From assembly GCA_001550305.1 (NCBI GenBank), contig LRTP01000513.1, positions 1-34,444 on the forward strand: a stretch of DNA of 34,444 nucleotides. The letters run 5' to 3'. Origin of the DNA: Streptomyces diastatochromogenes. Lineage in GTDB: Bacteria > Actinomycetota > Actinomycetes > Streptomycetales > Streptomycetaceae. The notes below the pieces were generated by a model that did no database searches, was not told the origin of the DNA, and was given only the letters and a program-made list of their open reading frames with translations. Numbering within the stretch: position 1 is the first letter of the stretch; every line of letters starts with the position of its first letter. Shown here in pieces: positions 16,111-22,547 of the stretch. The position numbers and the translations under genes were made by a program.

Positions 16111-16752
16111 TCAGGCCTCGCCCGTCACCCTTCCGAACTGCTCCGTCAGCCCGTCCAGCAACGCCCCGAGCCCCACCTCGAAGGCCCGCTCGTCCACCTT
16201 CTCCTGCTGCTCCGCGAGCAGGTGGGCCTGCCCTAGGTGGGGATAGTCGGCGGGATCGTACGCGCTCTCGTCGTCGACGAAGCCCCCGGCGAAGGACCCG
16301 AGGGCGGAGCCCATGATGAAGTAGCGCATCAGGGCGCCGATCGACGTGGCCTGGGCCGGTGGCCAGCCGGCGTCCACCATCGCGCCGAAGACGGCGTCCG
16401 CGAGGCGCAGCCCGGCGGGTCGGCGCCCGGGTCCGCGGGCGAGGACCGGGACGATGTTCGGGTGGTCGCGCAGCGCCGCCCGGTAGGACACGGCCCAGTC
16501 GTGCAGGGCGGTACGCCAGTCCCGCCCGTCCTCGAACATCGCCAGGTCGACCTGCGCGCTCACGGAGTCCGCCACCGCTTCCAGGATCTGGTCCTTGGTA
16601 CGGAAGTGGTTGTAGAGGGAGGGCCCGCTCACCCCCAGTTCGGCGGCGAGCCGCCGCGTGGAGACGGCGGCCAGACCCTCCGCGTCCACCAGGGCCCGTG
16701 CCGTGTCGACGATCCGGTCGGTGCTCAGGAGGGGCTTGCGCGGTCGGGCCAT
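16111..16752 (-). CDS. TetR-family transcriptional regulator
   Basis: The product is 213 aa from the ATG at 16752 (MARPRKPLLST); an ATG at 16761 adds three residues. The helix-turn-helix is at about residues 10-55 (DRIVDTARALVDAEGLAAVSTRRLAAELGVSGPSLYNHFRTKDQILEAV). The C-terminal domain has the TetR_C_2-like GPGRRPAGLRLADAVFGAMVDAGWPPAQA segment. It is divergent from the acyl-CoA dehydrogenase gene; the 84-bp spacer contains a 19-bp palindrome (16779-16797) which it most likely binds to repress both genes. A second copy of the site before the aldehyde dehydrogenase gene suggests it also controls that operon. Confidence 0.9.
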   Translation of the reverse strand: MARPRKPLLSTDRIVDTARALVDAEGLAAVSTRRLAAELGVSGPSLYNHFRTKDQILEAVADSVSAQVDLAMFEDGRDWRTALHDWAVSYRAALRDHPNIVPVLARGPGRRPAGLRLADAVFGAMVDAGWPPAQATSIGALMRYFIMGSALGSFAGGFVDDESAYDPADYPHLGQAHLLAEQQEKVDERAFEVGLGALLDGLTEQFGRVTGEA

Positions 16753-16778
16753 GGCGCACATAGTAGGGCTGCGGAGTT

Positions 16779-16797
16779 AAACTAGCAGTGCTAATTT
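16779..16797. promoter_or_regulatory. TetR operator in the TetR/acyl-CoA dehydrogenase divergent promoter
   Basis: AAACTAGCAGTGCTAATTT is a 19-bp palindrome with one mismatched pair around the central base at 16788, and its symmetry extends one pair further. It lies 26 bp before the TetR start and 39 bp before the dehydrogenase start. Its relative is at 11258-11276. Confidence 0.75.
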
Positions 16798-16836
16798 AGC
16801 TTTTCGAATGTACGGCTTTCAAATGGGGTGACCGTC

Positions 16837-17988
16837 ATGAACCTGGAGCTCAGCGAGGAGCAGACCGCCGTCCGGCAACTCGCCAAGGACTTCGTGGACC
16901 GCGAGATCGCCCCGCACGTCGTCGAGTGGGACCGGGCGGAGGAGGTCGACCGCTCGCTCGTGAAGAAGCTCGGCGAGGTCGGCTTCCTCGGGCTCACCGT
17001 CGACGAGGAGTACGGCGGCAGCGGCGGCGACCACCTCGCGTACTGCCTCGTGACGGAGGAACTGGGACGCGGTGACTCCTCCGTACGCGGCATCGTCTCC
17101 GTCTCGCTCGGTCTGGTGGCCAAGACGATCGCGTACTGGGGGAGCGAGGAGCAGAAGCGGCAGTGGCTGCCGGGGCTGACCTCCGGCGCGTACGTGGGCT
17201 GCTTCGGCCTCACCGAACCCGGCACCGGCTCGGACGCGGGCCATCTGACGACGAAGGCCGCACGCGACGGCGACGACTACGTCATCAACGGCACCAAGAT
17301 GTTCATCACCAACGGGACCTGGGCCGACGTCGTCCTGCTCTTCGCCCGCTCCACCGACGCGCCCGGCCACAAGGGCGTCTCCGCCTTCCTCGTGCCGACC
17401 GACACCCCCGGCCTGACCCGTCGCACCATCCACGGCAAGCTCGGCCTGCGCGGCCAGGCCACCGCCGAACTCGTCCTGGAGGACGTACGCGTGCCCGCGA
17501 GCGCGATGCTCGCGCCCGAGGGCAAGGGGTTCTCCGTGGCCATGTCCGCCCTGGCCAAGGGGCGGATGTCGGTCGCCGCGGGGTGTGTCGGCATCGCCCA
17601 GGCGGCCCTGGACGTCGCCGTGCGGTACGCGACCGAGCGGGAGCAGTTCGGGAAGACCATCGCGCACCACCAGCTCGTCCAGGAACTGATCAGCGACATC
17701 GCCGTCGACGTGGACGCGGCGCGGCTGCTGACCTGGCGGGTCGCCGATCTCGTCGACCGCGGACTGCCCTTCGCCACGGAGTCGTCGAAGGCCAAGCTCT
17801 TCGCCTCCGAGGCCGCCGTGCGCGCCGCGAACAACGCACTCCAGGTCTTCGGCGGCTACGGCTACATCGACGAGTACCCGGCGGGCAAGCTGCTGCGCGA
17901 CGCCCGCGTGATGACCCTCTACGAAGGCACCAGCCAGATACAGAAGCTGGTCATCGGGCGCGCGCTGACGGGGGTTTCCGCCTTCTGA
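16837..17988 (+). CDS. Acyl-CoA dehydrogenase
   Basis: This 383-aa flavoenzyme introduces the alpha-beta double bond in an acyl-CoA. It has the family signatures CFGLTEPGTGSDAG (FAD/substrate binding), GTKMFITNG, KLGLRGQATAELVLEDVRVP and the catalytic base Glu363 in TLYEGTSQIQ. The position of Glu near the C-terminus is that of short/medium-chain acyl-CoA and glutaryl/butyryl-CoA type enzymes. A GTG at 16828 is an alternative start; the ATG at 16837 matches the usual MNLELSEEQ. It would pass electrons to electron-transfer flavoprotein, encoded elsewhere. The gene is divergent from a TetR regulator with a palindromic operator between. It is followed 70 bp later by the YiaAB gene. Confidence 0.95.
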   Translation: MNLELSEEQTAVRQLAKDFVDREIAPHVVEWDRAEEVDRSLVKKLGEVGFLGLTVDEEYGGSGGDHLAYCLVTEELGRGDSSVRGIVSVSLGLVAKTIAYWGSEEQKRQWLPGLTSGAYVGCFGLTEPGTGSDAGHLTTKAARDGDDYVINGTKMFITNGTWADVVLLFARSTDAPGHKGVSAFLVPTDTPGLTRRTIHGKLGLRGQATAELVLEDVRVPASAMLAPEGKGFSVAMSALAKGRMSVAAGCVGIAQAALDVAVRYATEREQFGKTIAHHQLVQELISDIAVDVDAARLLTWRVADLVDRGLPFATESSKAKLFASEAAVRAANNALQVFGGYGYIDEYPAGKLLRDARVMTLYEGTSQIQKLVIGRALTGVSAF

Positions 17989-18058
17989 GTACGCCCGCGC
18001 GCGGCACTGAGTACGAGGGCGGATGCGGCGACGGTCGCGTCCGCCGACCCTGGTCCCC

Positions 18059-18289
18059 ATGAGTGAGACACCCGTCAAGCATCAGAACACGGCTGCCTTC
18101 TACGGGCAGGCCGTGGCCTCCTTCTCCGTCGCCATGGTGGCGACCGCCGTCGGTATCTACAAGCTGCACGCCGACGCCTGGGTGCGAGCCTTTCTGGCCA
18201 TCGCCGTCCTCTATCTCGTGACGTCGTCCTTCACGCTGGCCAAGGTGATCCGGGACCGTCAGGACGCGGGCGCCGAGCGGGCACGCTAA
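18059..18289 (+). CDS. YiaA/YiaB-family two-helix inner membrane protein
   Basis: The product is 76 aa. It has two hydrophobic helices, about residues 14-36 (YGQAVASFSVAMVATAVGIY) and 42-63 (AWVRAFLAIAVLYLVTSSFT), and ends KVIRDRQDAGAERAR. The AFYGQAVASFSVA and YLVTSSFTLAKVIRD segments are those of the YiaAB two-helix domain, a small membrane family of unknown function. The ATG at 18059 is the only sensible start. The stop codon sits in the loop of a hairpin (18275-18299) and within an operator-like palindrome of the next gene, so the 3' end of this gene and the TetR promoter overlap. Confidence 0.88.
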   Translation: MSETPVKHQNTAAFYGQAVASFSVAMVATAVGIYKLHADAWVRAFLAIAVLYLVTSSFTLAKVIRDRQDAGAERAR

Positions 18290-18299
18290 GCGCCCGCTC
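18275..18299 (+). terminator. Hairpin at the end of the YiaAB gene
   Basis: GAGCGGGC (18275-18282) is perfectly complementary to GCCCGCTC (18292-18299) with a 9-nt loop that contains the TAA stop. No T-run follows. Such GC hairpins are the usual form in Streptomyces, but its overlap with the TetR operator leaves its true role open. Confidence 0.45.
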
Positions 18300-18301
18300 A
18301 G
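18286..18301. promoter_or_regulatory. Operator-like palindrome upstream of the 18.35-kb TetR gene
   Basis: CTAAGCGCCCGCTCAG has 6-bp arms around GCCC with one mismatch. Its arms match 11 of 12 positions of CTAAGCAACTGCTTAG at 19487-19502 before the MaoC gene. It is 48 bp before the TetR start, which suits autoregulation. Confidence 0.55.
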
Positions 18302-18349
18302 CTTCGGCGGTATGGTGTACCTCCTGTCAGCGAGAGGGGCGAACCAGCG

Positions 18350-18976
18350 ATGAGTACGGCGGAGGAGACGGCCGGCGGCGAGATGCAGCCGTGGGCCGAG
18401 GTCACCCCGGATGCGGCCCGGCGGCTGCTCGTCGCCGCCGTGGAGGCCTTCGCCGAGCGCGGATACCACGCGACGACGACCCGGGACATCGCGGGCCGCG
18501 CGGGCATGAGCCCCGCAGCGCTCTACATCCACTACAAGACCAAGGAAGAGCTGCTCCACCGCATCAGCCGGATCGGGCACGACAAGGCGCTCGACATCGT
18601 GCGCGGCGCGGCGCAGGGCGACGGCAGCGCCGCCGAGCGGCTCACCGACGCCGTGCGGTCCTTCGTGCGGTGGCACGCCGGGCAGCACACCACCGCGCGG
18701 GTCGTGCAGTACGAGCTGGAAGCCCTCGGGCCCGAGGCGCGGGCGGAGATCGTCGCGCTGCGACGGCAGACCGACGCGGCCGTGCGCGGCATCATCGCGG
18801 ACGGCGTGGCGGCGGGCGACTTCGACGTGCCGGACGTGCCGGGCACCACGCTCGCCGTGCTCTCCCTCTGCATCGACGTGGCCCGCTGGTTCAACGTCGA
18901 CGGGCCCCGTACGCCCGACGAGGTCGGCGCGCTCTACGCCGACCTCGTGCTGCGCATGGTCGGGGCCAAGCAGTAG
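18350..18976 (+). CDS. TetR-family transcriptional regulator (KstR2-like)
   Basis: The 208-aa protein has an N-terminal helix-turn-helix at about residues 20-68 (ARRLLVAAVEAFAERGYHATTTRDIAGRAGMSPAALYIHYKTKEELLHRI) and a TetR C-terminal domain with YELEALGPEARAEI. This layout is common in regulators of lipid and acyl-CoA metabolism. The ATG at 18350 follows GAGAGGGG. It is convergent with the MaoC dehydratase gene, with 22 bp between stops. Two CTAAGC-N4-GCTYAG palindromes, one before its own gene and one before the MaoC gene, indicate that it represses both. Confidence 0.9.
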   Translation: MSTAEETAGGEMQPWAEVTPDAARRLLVAAVEAFAERGYHATTTRDIAGRAGMSPAALYIHYKTKEELLHRISRIGHDKALDIVRGAAQGDGSAAERLTDAVRSFVRWHAGQHTTARVVQYELEALGPEARAEIVALRRQTDAAVRGIIADGVAAGDFDVPDVPGTTLAVLSLCIDVARWFNVDGPRTPDEVGALYADLVLRMVGAKQ

Positions 18977-18998
18977 CGGCCCCCGGCGGGTGGGGCGC

Positions 18999-19460
18999 TC
19001 AGAGGTAGTAGCGCGACACCGACTCGGCCACGCACACCGGCTTGTCGCCGCCCTCGCGCTCCACGGTGAAGGCCACGGACACCTGGACACCGCCGGTCAC
19101 GTCCTCGACGCCGGTGATCTGCGCGGTGGCGCGCAGCCGTGAGCCGACCGGTACGGGGGCGGGGAAACGCACCTTGTTCGTCCCGTAGTTGACGCCCATC
19201 TTCACGCCTTCGACCTTGATCAGCTGCGGGCCGAAGAGCGGGAGCAGCGACAGGGTGAGGTAGCCGTGCGCGATCGTCGTGCCGAAGGGGCCGGTCGCGG
19301 CCTTCTCGGGGTCGACGTGGATCCACTGGTGGTCGCCGGTCGCCTCCGCGAAGAGGTCGACCCGCTTCTGCTCGATCTCGACCCAGTCGCTGTACCCCAG
19401 CTGCTCGCCCACCGCGGCCCGCAGTTCGTCGACCGTCGCGAACGTCCTCGGCTCTGCCAT
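18999..19460 (-). CDS. MaoC-family (R)-specific enoyl-CoA hydratase
   Basis: The 153-aa single hot-dog-fold protein has the hydratase-2 motif: Asp43 and His48 in ATGDHQWIHVDPEKA, followed by GPFGTTIAHGYLTLSLLP. This catalytic pair hydrates trans-2-enoyl-CoA to (R)-3-hydroxyacyl-CoA. The C-terminal part (NYGTNKVRFPAPVPVGSRLRA, VEREGGDKPVCVAESVSRYY) is typical. The ATG at 19460 has GGGAGG eight bases upstream; an extension to 19529 would run through the operator and is rejected. It would act next to the acyl-CoA dehydrogenase and TetR regulators in fatty or branched acyl-CoA metabolism. The divergent partner is soxR. Confidence 0.93.
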   Translation of the reverse strand: MAEPRTFATVDELRAAVGEQLGYSDWVEIEQKRVDLFAEATGDHQWIHVDPEKAATGPFGTTIAHGYLTLSLLPLFGPQLIKVEGVKMGVNYGTNKVRFPAPVPVGSRLRATAQITGVEDVTGGVQVSVAFTVEREGGDKPVCVAESVSRYYL

Positions 19461-19486
19461 CTTCCCGACCTCCCACATCTCCATGT

Positions 19487-19502
19487 CTAAGCAACTGCTT
19501 AG
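19487..19502. promoter_or_regulatory. Perfect palindromic operator upstream of the MaoC dehydratase gene
   Basis: CTAAGCAACTGCTTAG has perfect 7-bp arms (CTAAGCA/TGCTTAG) around AC, 27-42 bp before the MaoC start. Its close relative is at 18286-18301. Binding by the TetR encoded at 18350 is inferred from the shared motif. Confidence 0.7.
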
Positions 19503-19541
19503 CATGGTCGGGTACGGGGCGCATGTCAACGGACCGGACGT

Positions 19542-19583
19542 GTGACGAAGTAGGTAGGGCGGGTGACGGAGTAGGTAGGGTTG
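19542..19583. repeat. Two tandem 21-bp direct repeats just upstream of soxR
   Basis: GTGACGRAGTAGGTAGGG begins at 19542 and again at 19563, a 21-bp period. The second copy ends 5 bp before the soxR GTG. The two copies differ at only a few positions. They could be paired regulator sites or part of the promoter; TAGGGT at 19576-19581 sits where a -10 box for a leaderless message would be. Confidence 0.75.
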
Positions 19584-19588
19584 GAGGG

Positions 19589-20116
19589 GTGCCCCAGATC
19601 CCTGAGAAGATCCACGAGCTGACCGTCGGCCAGCTGTCGGCCCGCAGCGGCGCCGCCGTCTCCGCCCTGCACTTCTACGAGTCCAAGGGCCTGATCAGCA
19701 GCCGTCGCACCACCGGCAACCAGCGCCGCTACCACCGTGACGCGCTGCGCCGTGTCGCCTTCGTCCGGGCCGCCCAGCGTGTCGGCATCCCCCTCGCCAC
19801 CATCCGCGAGGCGCTCGCCGAGCTGCCCGAGGAGCGCACCCCGACGCGCGAGGACTGGGCCCGGCTGTCGGAGGCCTGGCGTTCCGAACTCGACGAGCGG
19901 ATCAAGCAGTTGAGCCGACTCCGGGATCACCTGACCGACTGCATCGGGTGCGGTTGCCTGTCCCTGGAGAACTGCGTGCTGTCCAACCCGGACGACGTCT
20001 TCGGCGAGCGCCAGGCGGGCTCCCGGCTCATGGTGGAGCGCGTCACCGCGCGGCCGGAGCCGCAGCGGCCACAGGGGGCGCAGGAGTCGCAGCGCGCGGC
20101 CGAAGAGTGCTGCTGA
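19589..20116 (+). CDS. soxR: Redox-sensitive MerR-family regulator SoxR
   Basis: The 175-aa protein has a MerR-type helix-turn-helix at about residues 11-60 (LTVGQLSARSGAAVSALHFYESKGLISSRRTTGNQRRY), a dimerisation coil, and the [2Fe-2S] motif CIGCGCLSLENC with Cys118, 121, 123 and 129, as in E. coli SoxR. In Streptomyces, SoxR is known to sense redox-active antibiotics such as actinorhodin. The GTG at 19589 gives the conserved (M)PQIPEKIHELTVGQL start. A GGAGG ends only one base before it, too close to be an ordinary ribosome site, so the message may be leaderless. The C-terminus is a long Arg/Glu/Gln tail ending in two cysteines (EECC), which is unusual. A strong hairpin terminator follows immediately. 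No SoxR-regulated target gene is evident next door. Confidence 0.96.
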   Translation: MPQIPEKIHELTVGQLSARSGAAVSALHFYESKGLISSRRTTGNQRRYHRDALRRVAFVRAAQRVGIPLATIREALAELPEERTPTREDWARLSEAWRSELDERIKQLSRLRDHLTDCIGCGCLSLENCVLSNPDDVFGERQAGSRLMVERVTARPEPQRPQGAQESQRAAEECC

Positions 20117-20159
20117 GGGCACCCCTCGGCCCGCCCCGTGGCCGGGCCGAGGGGTGCCC
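20117..20159 (+). terminator. Strong hairpin terminator after soxR
   Basis: GGGCACCCCTCGGCCC (20117-20132) is perfectly complementary to GGGCCGAGGGGTGCCC (20144-20159) with an 11-nt loop, starting right after the TGA. The right arm is followed by TTCGG. It can also serve the convergent RNA ligase gene ending at 20220. Confidence 0.88.
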
Positions 20160-20219
20160 TTCGGTCTGCCCCGTGGACGGGCGGAACCGCGGCTCCCGTG
20201 CGGCGACCGCCCGGACCCG

Positions 20220-21287
20220 TCACTCGTACTCCGTGCCGCCCTTGCGCGTCAGATACGCCGGGCTGACCGCCTTCGCGATGGCCCGGCCGCCGGTCACCGG
20301 GCTGTAGCGCTCGACGGCAGGGCGTATCACGACGCCTTCCCGCAGATGCAGTGCGTGTCCGGACACGGTCTCCCGGCCCGAGGCGAACTCCAGGACGCGG
20401 TCGATGTCGTACGGGCCCTCGTACAGCCGTGGCACCAGCGGCAGTTCCCCGTCGAGAAGCTCGGCCGCGTCCAGCCAGCGGACCTCGCCGGCGACCTCCG
20501 CGGACACGTCGAACACGGCGTGGCCGAGGGACTCGCGGCGCCCGTCGGCGCCGTACGACAGGTCCTGCACGCCCGCCCCGTACACCTCGCCGAAGATGCC
20601 GACCCGGCGGGCGCCGAGCCGTTCGGCGAGCCGGGCCGCGGCCGCCGCGACGCCGTGGGCGTGGACGGCACGCCAGTACAGATTGCGGGAGTCCTCCTTG
20701 AGGGCGAGGGACTTGGCGCCGAAGCCCTTGGAGGAGACGTGCACGCGGTCCTGGTCGGCGAGGTAGGTCAGCAGGCAGGCCGAACCGTGCAGCTTCTCCG
20801 TCAGGACGACGTTCTCGCCCGGCGTGAAGATGTCCGGGTACCGCTGGATGTTCTCGATGTCGACCCAGGGCAGCAGATCGGGCGCGGACTCGACGTCGCC
20901 GTTCATGGTGGGCGGGATCGGCGGCACCCACTTGACGATGCCGAGCGCCTCGGCGAAGTCGGTGCCGTCCGCGGCGGCCCGCGCCAGGTCGACGTCGGCC
21001 AGCGCCTTCGGGCGGCAGACGATGCCCTGCGAGAGCTCACCGCGCAGGCGTACGGCCTTGACGCGGTCCGAGCCGGAGCCCGCGAGGCGTCCGGTCAGAC
21101 CCAGCTCCTCGATGAGCGTGGTGGGGAGCACGGACTGCTCGGGGATGTAGACGGCACTCTCGCCGGTGCGGTAGGCGCCCTTGGCGACGACGGCTCGGTA
21201 CAGGCCCACCTGGGCCAGTTCGAGCGCGTCGGCGTTCGGATGCTCGTGGACGGTCAGCACTTCGGCGGTGACGCGCAGCGTCGACAT
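20220..21287 (-). CDS. ATP-dependent RNA ligase, Rnl5 (DraRnl-like) family
   Basis: The 355-aa protein has an N-terminal OB-like module (about 1-120) and a nucleotidyltransferase domain. Motif I is TEKLHGSA with Lys165 as the expected AMP-accepting residue, which as I recall is the same number as in Deinococcus DraRnl. Motif III is VGIFGEVYG, motif IV REGVVIRP and motif V AIAKAV. DraRnl-type ligases seal 3'-OH/5'-phosphate nicks in duplexes when the 3'-OH side is RNA, which suggests RNA repair or repair after ribonucleotide incorporation. Length and domain order match that family. The ATG at 21287 starts MSTLRVTAEVLTVHEHPNADALEL, the usual N-terminus. No kinase, RtcB or toxin is encoded beside it; the gene is alone on its strand, with the zinc-ribbon gene 299 bp upstream. 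Confidence 0.9.
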   Translation of the reverse strand: MSTLRVTAEVLTVHEHPNADALELAQVGLYRAVVAKGAYRTGESAVYIPEQSVLPTTLIEELGLTGRLAGSGSDRVKAVRLRGELSQGIVCRPKALADVDLARAAADGTDFAEALGIVKWVPPIPPTMNGDVESAPDLLPWVDIENIQRYPDIFTPGENVVLTEKLHGSACLLTYLADQDRVHVSSKGFGAKSLALKEDSRNLYWRAVHAHGVAAAAARLAERLGARRVGIFGEVYGAGVQDLSYGADGRRESLGHAVFDVSAEVAGEVRWLDAAELLDGELPLVPRLYEGPYDIDRVLEFASGRETVSGHALHLREGVVIRPAVERYSPVTGGRAIAKAVSPAYLTRKGGTEYE

Positions 21288-21443
21288 CGGGACTCCTCGG
21301 GTTCCGCGGGTACCTCAACGGGGTTTCATCGAGCCCAACTGTCCTGAGGAGAAAGCGCTGGAGCGAGCGGATTCGCGCCTGCTAGCGTCGGATTCACAGG
21401 TCTGTACGCCCCGTCCGCACCCCGGCGAGGTCAGCGCCCCGCC

Positions 21444-21466
21444 AGGGGCGCGGGGAACTGCGCGCC
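21444..21466. repeat. Extragenic palindromic repeat copy between the zinc-ribbon and RNA ligase genes
   Basis: This single copy of the GGGGCGCGGGGAACTGCGCG element lies in the 299-bp spacer downstream of the zinc-ribbon gene (minus) and upstream of the RNA ligase. The rest of the spacer shows no gene. Confidence 0.85.
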
Positions 21467-21586
21467 CAGCCACGGACCATCCCGCGGCCGGCGACTCACC
21501 CGCAGTCCCCGTAACCCGGCCGACCCCGAGCCTCATCCCGGCCGGCGACCCCCGCCCCGCGCCCCCCGTTCAACCCGGCGGAGCGC

Positions 21587-22189
21587 TCACACGGAGACGA
21601 GCAACCGCCCGCGCCTGGCCTCCGCCAGCGCCTCGGGCGTGAGGACGGGCCGCGGTACGACGATTCCGCAATCCGTGCAGACGGGACCCGACGACGGTTC
21701 GTGGGCCAGGTCGTACATCCAGGTGAGGCGCTCACCGGTGCAGACCGGGCAGACCGTGCCCGGTTCGCGCTCCAGCGCGGCGATCAGCCGGCGCAGCACC
21801 TCGGCCAGTGATTCGTGGGGGTGGATCCGCGGGTCGTCGCACCACGCGACGCCGAATCCGCCCCAGGTCAGCCGGTGCCAGTCGTCCACGCTGCCCGGCC
21901 GGCGCAGCCCGTCGTGCTTCTCCTTCTTGCGGCGCTCGGCGAACTCGACCTCGTAGGCGAGCCAGACGGAACGGGCCTCCTCCAACTCGTCCAGTGCGGC
22001 CACGAGCCGCGCTGGATCGGGGGACCGGTCCTCGGGGCCGAACCCGGCCCGGGAGCAGAGATGGTCCCAGGTCGCCCGATGCCCGTAAGGGGCGAACCTC
22101 TCCAGGCACTTGCGCAGTGAATAGCGTCGCAGTGCCAGATCATTCCTCGGATCTCGCACCTGTCTCGCCAGACTCCGAAAACCCGCCAT
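21587..22189 (-). CDS. Conserved hypothetical protein with C-terminal zinc ribbon
   Basis: The 200-aa cytoplasmic protein is of unknown function. Its N-terminal two thirds are helical and charged (LRKCLERFAPYGHRATWDHLC, LVAALDELEEARSVWLAYEVEFAERRKKEK), with a WHRLTWGGFGVAWCDDP segment in the middle. The C-terminal part holds two CxxC pairs, Cys147/150 (CPVC) and Cys171/174 (CTDC), forming a likely zinc ribbon. The ATG at 22189 follows GGAGG at proper spacing, which supports it as a real gene. Codon use is typical of the genome. I do not recognise a named family. Nucleic-acid or protein binding is possible for zinc ribbons but cannot be assigned here. Confidence 0.75.
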   Translation of the reverse strand: MAGFRSLARQVRDPRNDLALRRYSLRKCLERFAPYGHRATWDHLCSRAGFGPEDRSPDPARLVAALDELEEARSVWLAYEVEFAERRKKEKHDGLRRPGSVDDWHRLTWGGFGVAWCDDPRIHPHESLAEVLRRLIAALEREPGTVCPVCTGERLTWMYDLAHEPSSGPVCTDCGIVVPRPVLTPEALAEARRGRLLVSV

Positions 22190-22547
22190 CGCCCTGCACC
22201 TCCGTCACACCTGCACCTGTACTTCGGTCACTTCGGCGTTGCCGTCCCAGGGACGTCGCCGAGTAGACGTATCGACACGCGATTCGGCTCCATCCAATTT
22301 CCGATGAGCGCCATAAGTCACCGACCGAACTTCCTCCGGCCTACCTCCCCTCGCTGTCAGCCACCTGTCGAAAAGCCCGTGGGCCGGGATGAGCGGGGTG
22401 TCGCCGGATCCGCATGGCCCGTCGATCTCTAAACGGCTCGTGACGTCCGAACAGTTCAGTGATCGTTGAAAAGTTGACGCATGTTCATCTTCCAACTCGG
22501 GGATACCGGCGGTAACGTCCGGCCCACCCCCGTCGGTAGGAGCAGCC
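22190..22547. other. Divergent spacer between the zinc-ribbon gene and the penicillin acylase gene
   Basis: The 358-bp spacer contains no convincing gene. It includes an AT-rich stretch at about 22450-22495 with GAACAGTTC (a small palindrome) and TTGAAA and TTGACG hexamers, which is the likely promoter area of the acylase gene. I could not assign a clear -10 box. The open frame on the minus strand that crosses into the acylase gene is a shadow. Confidence 0.6.

Noticed and set aside
15432..16316. Long open frames across the repeat-rich spacer
   Set aside because: They consist of translated GC repeats and the opposite strands of the ArsR and TetR genes, and no family is recognisable.
19523..19588. 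Upstream ATG start for SoxR
   Set aside because: It has no ribosome site, passes through the 21-bp repeats and adds 22 residues not seen at the usual SoxR N-terminus.
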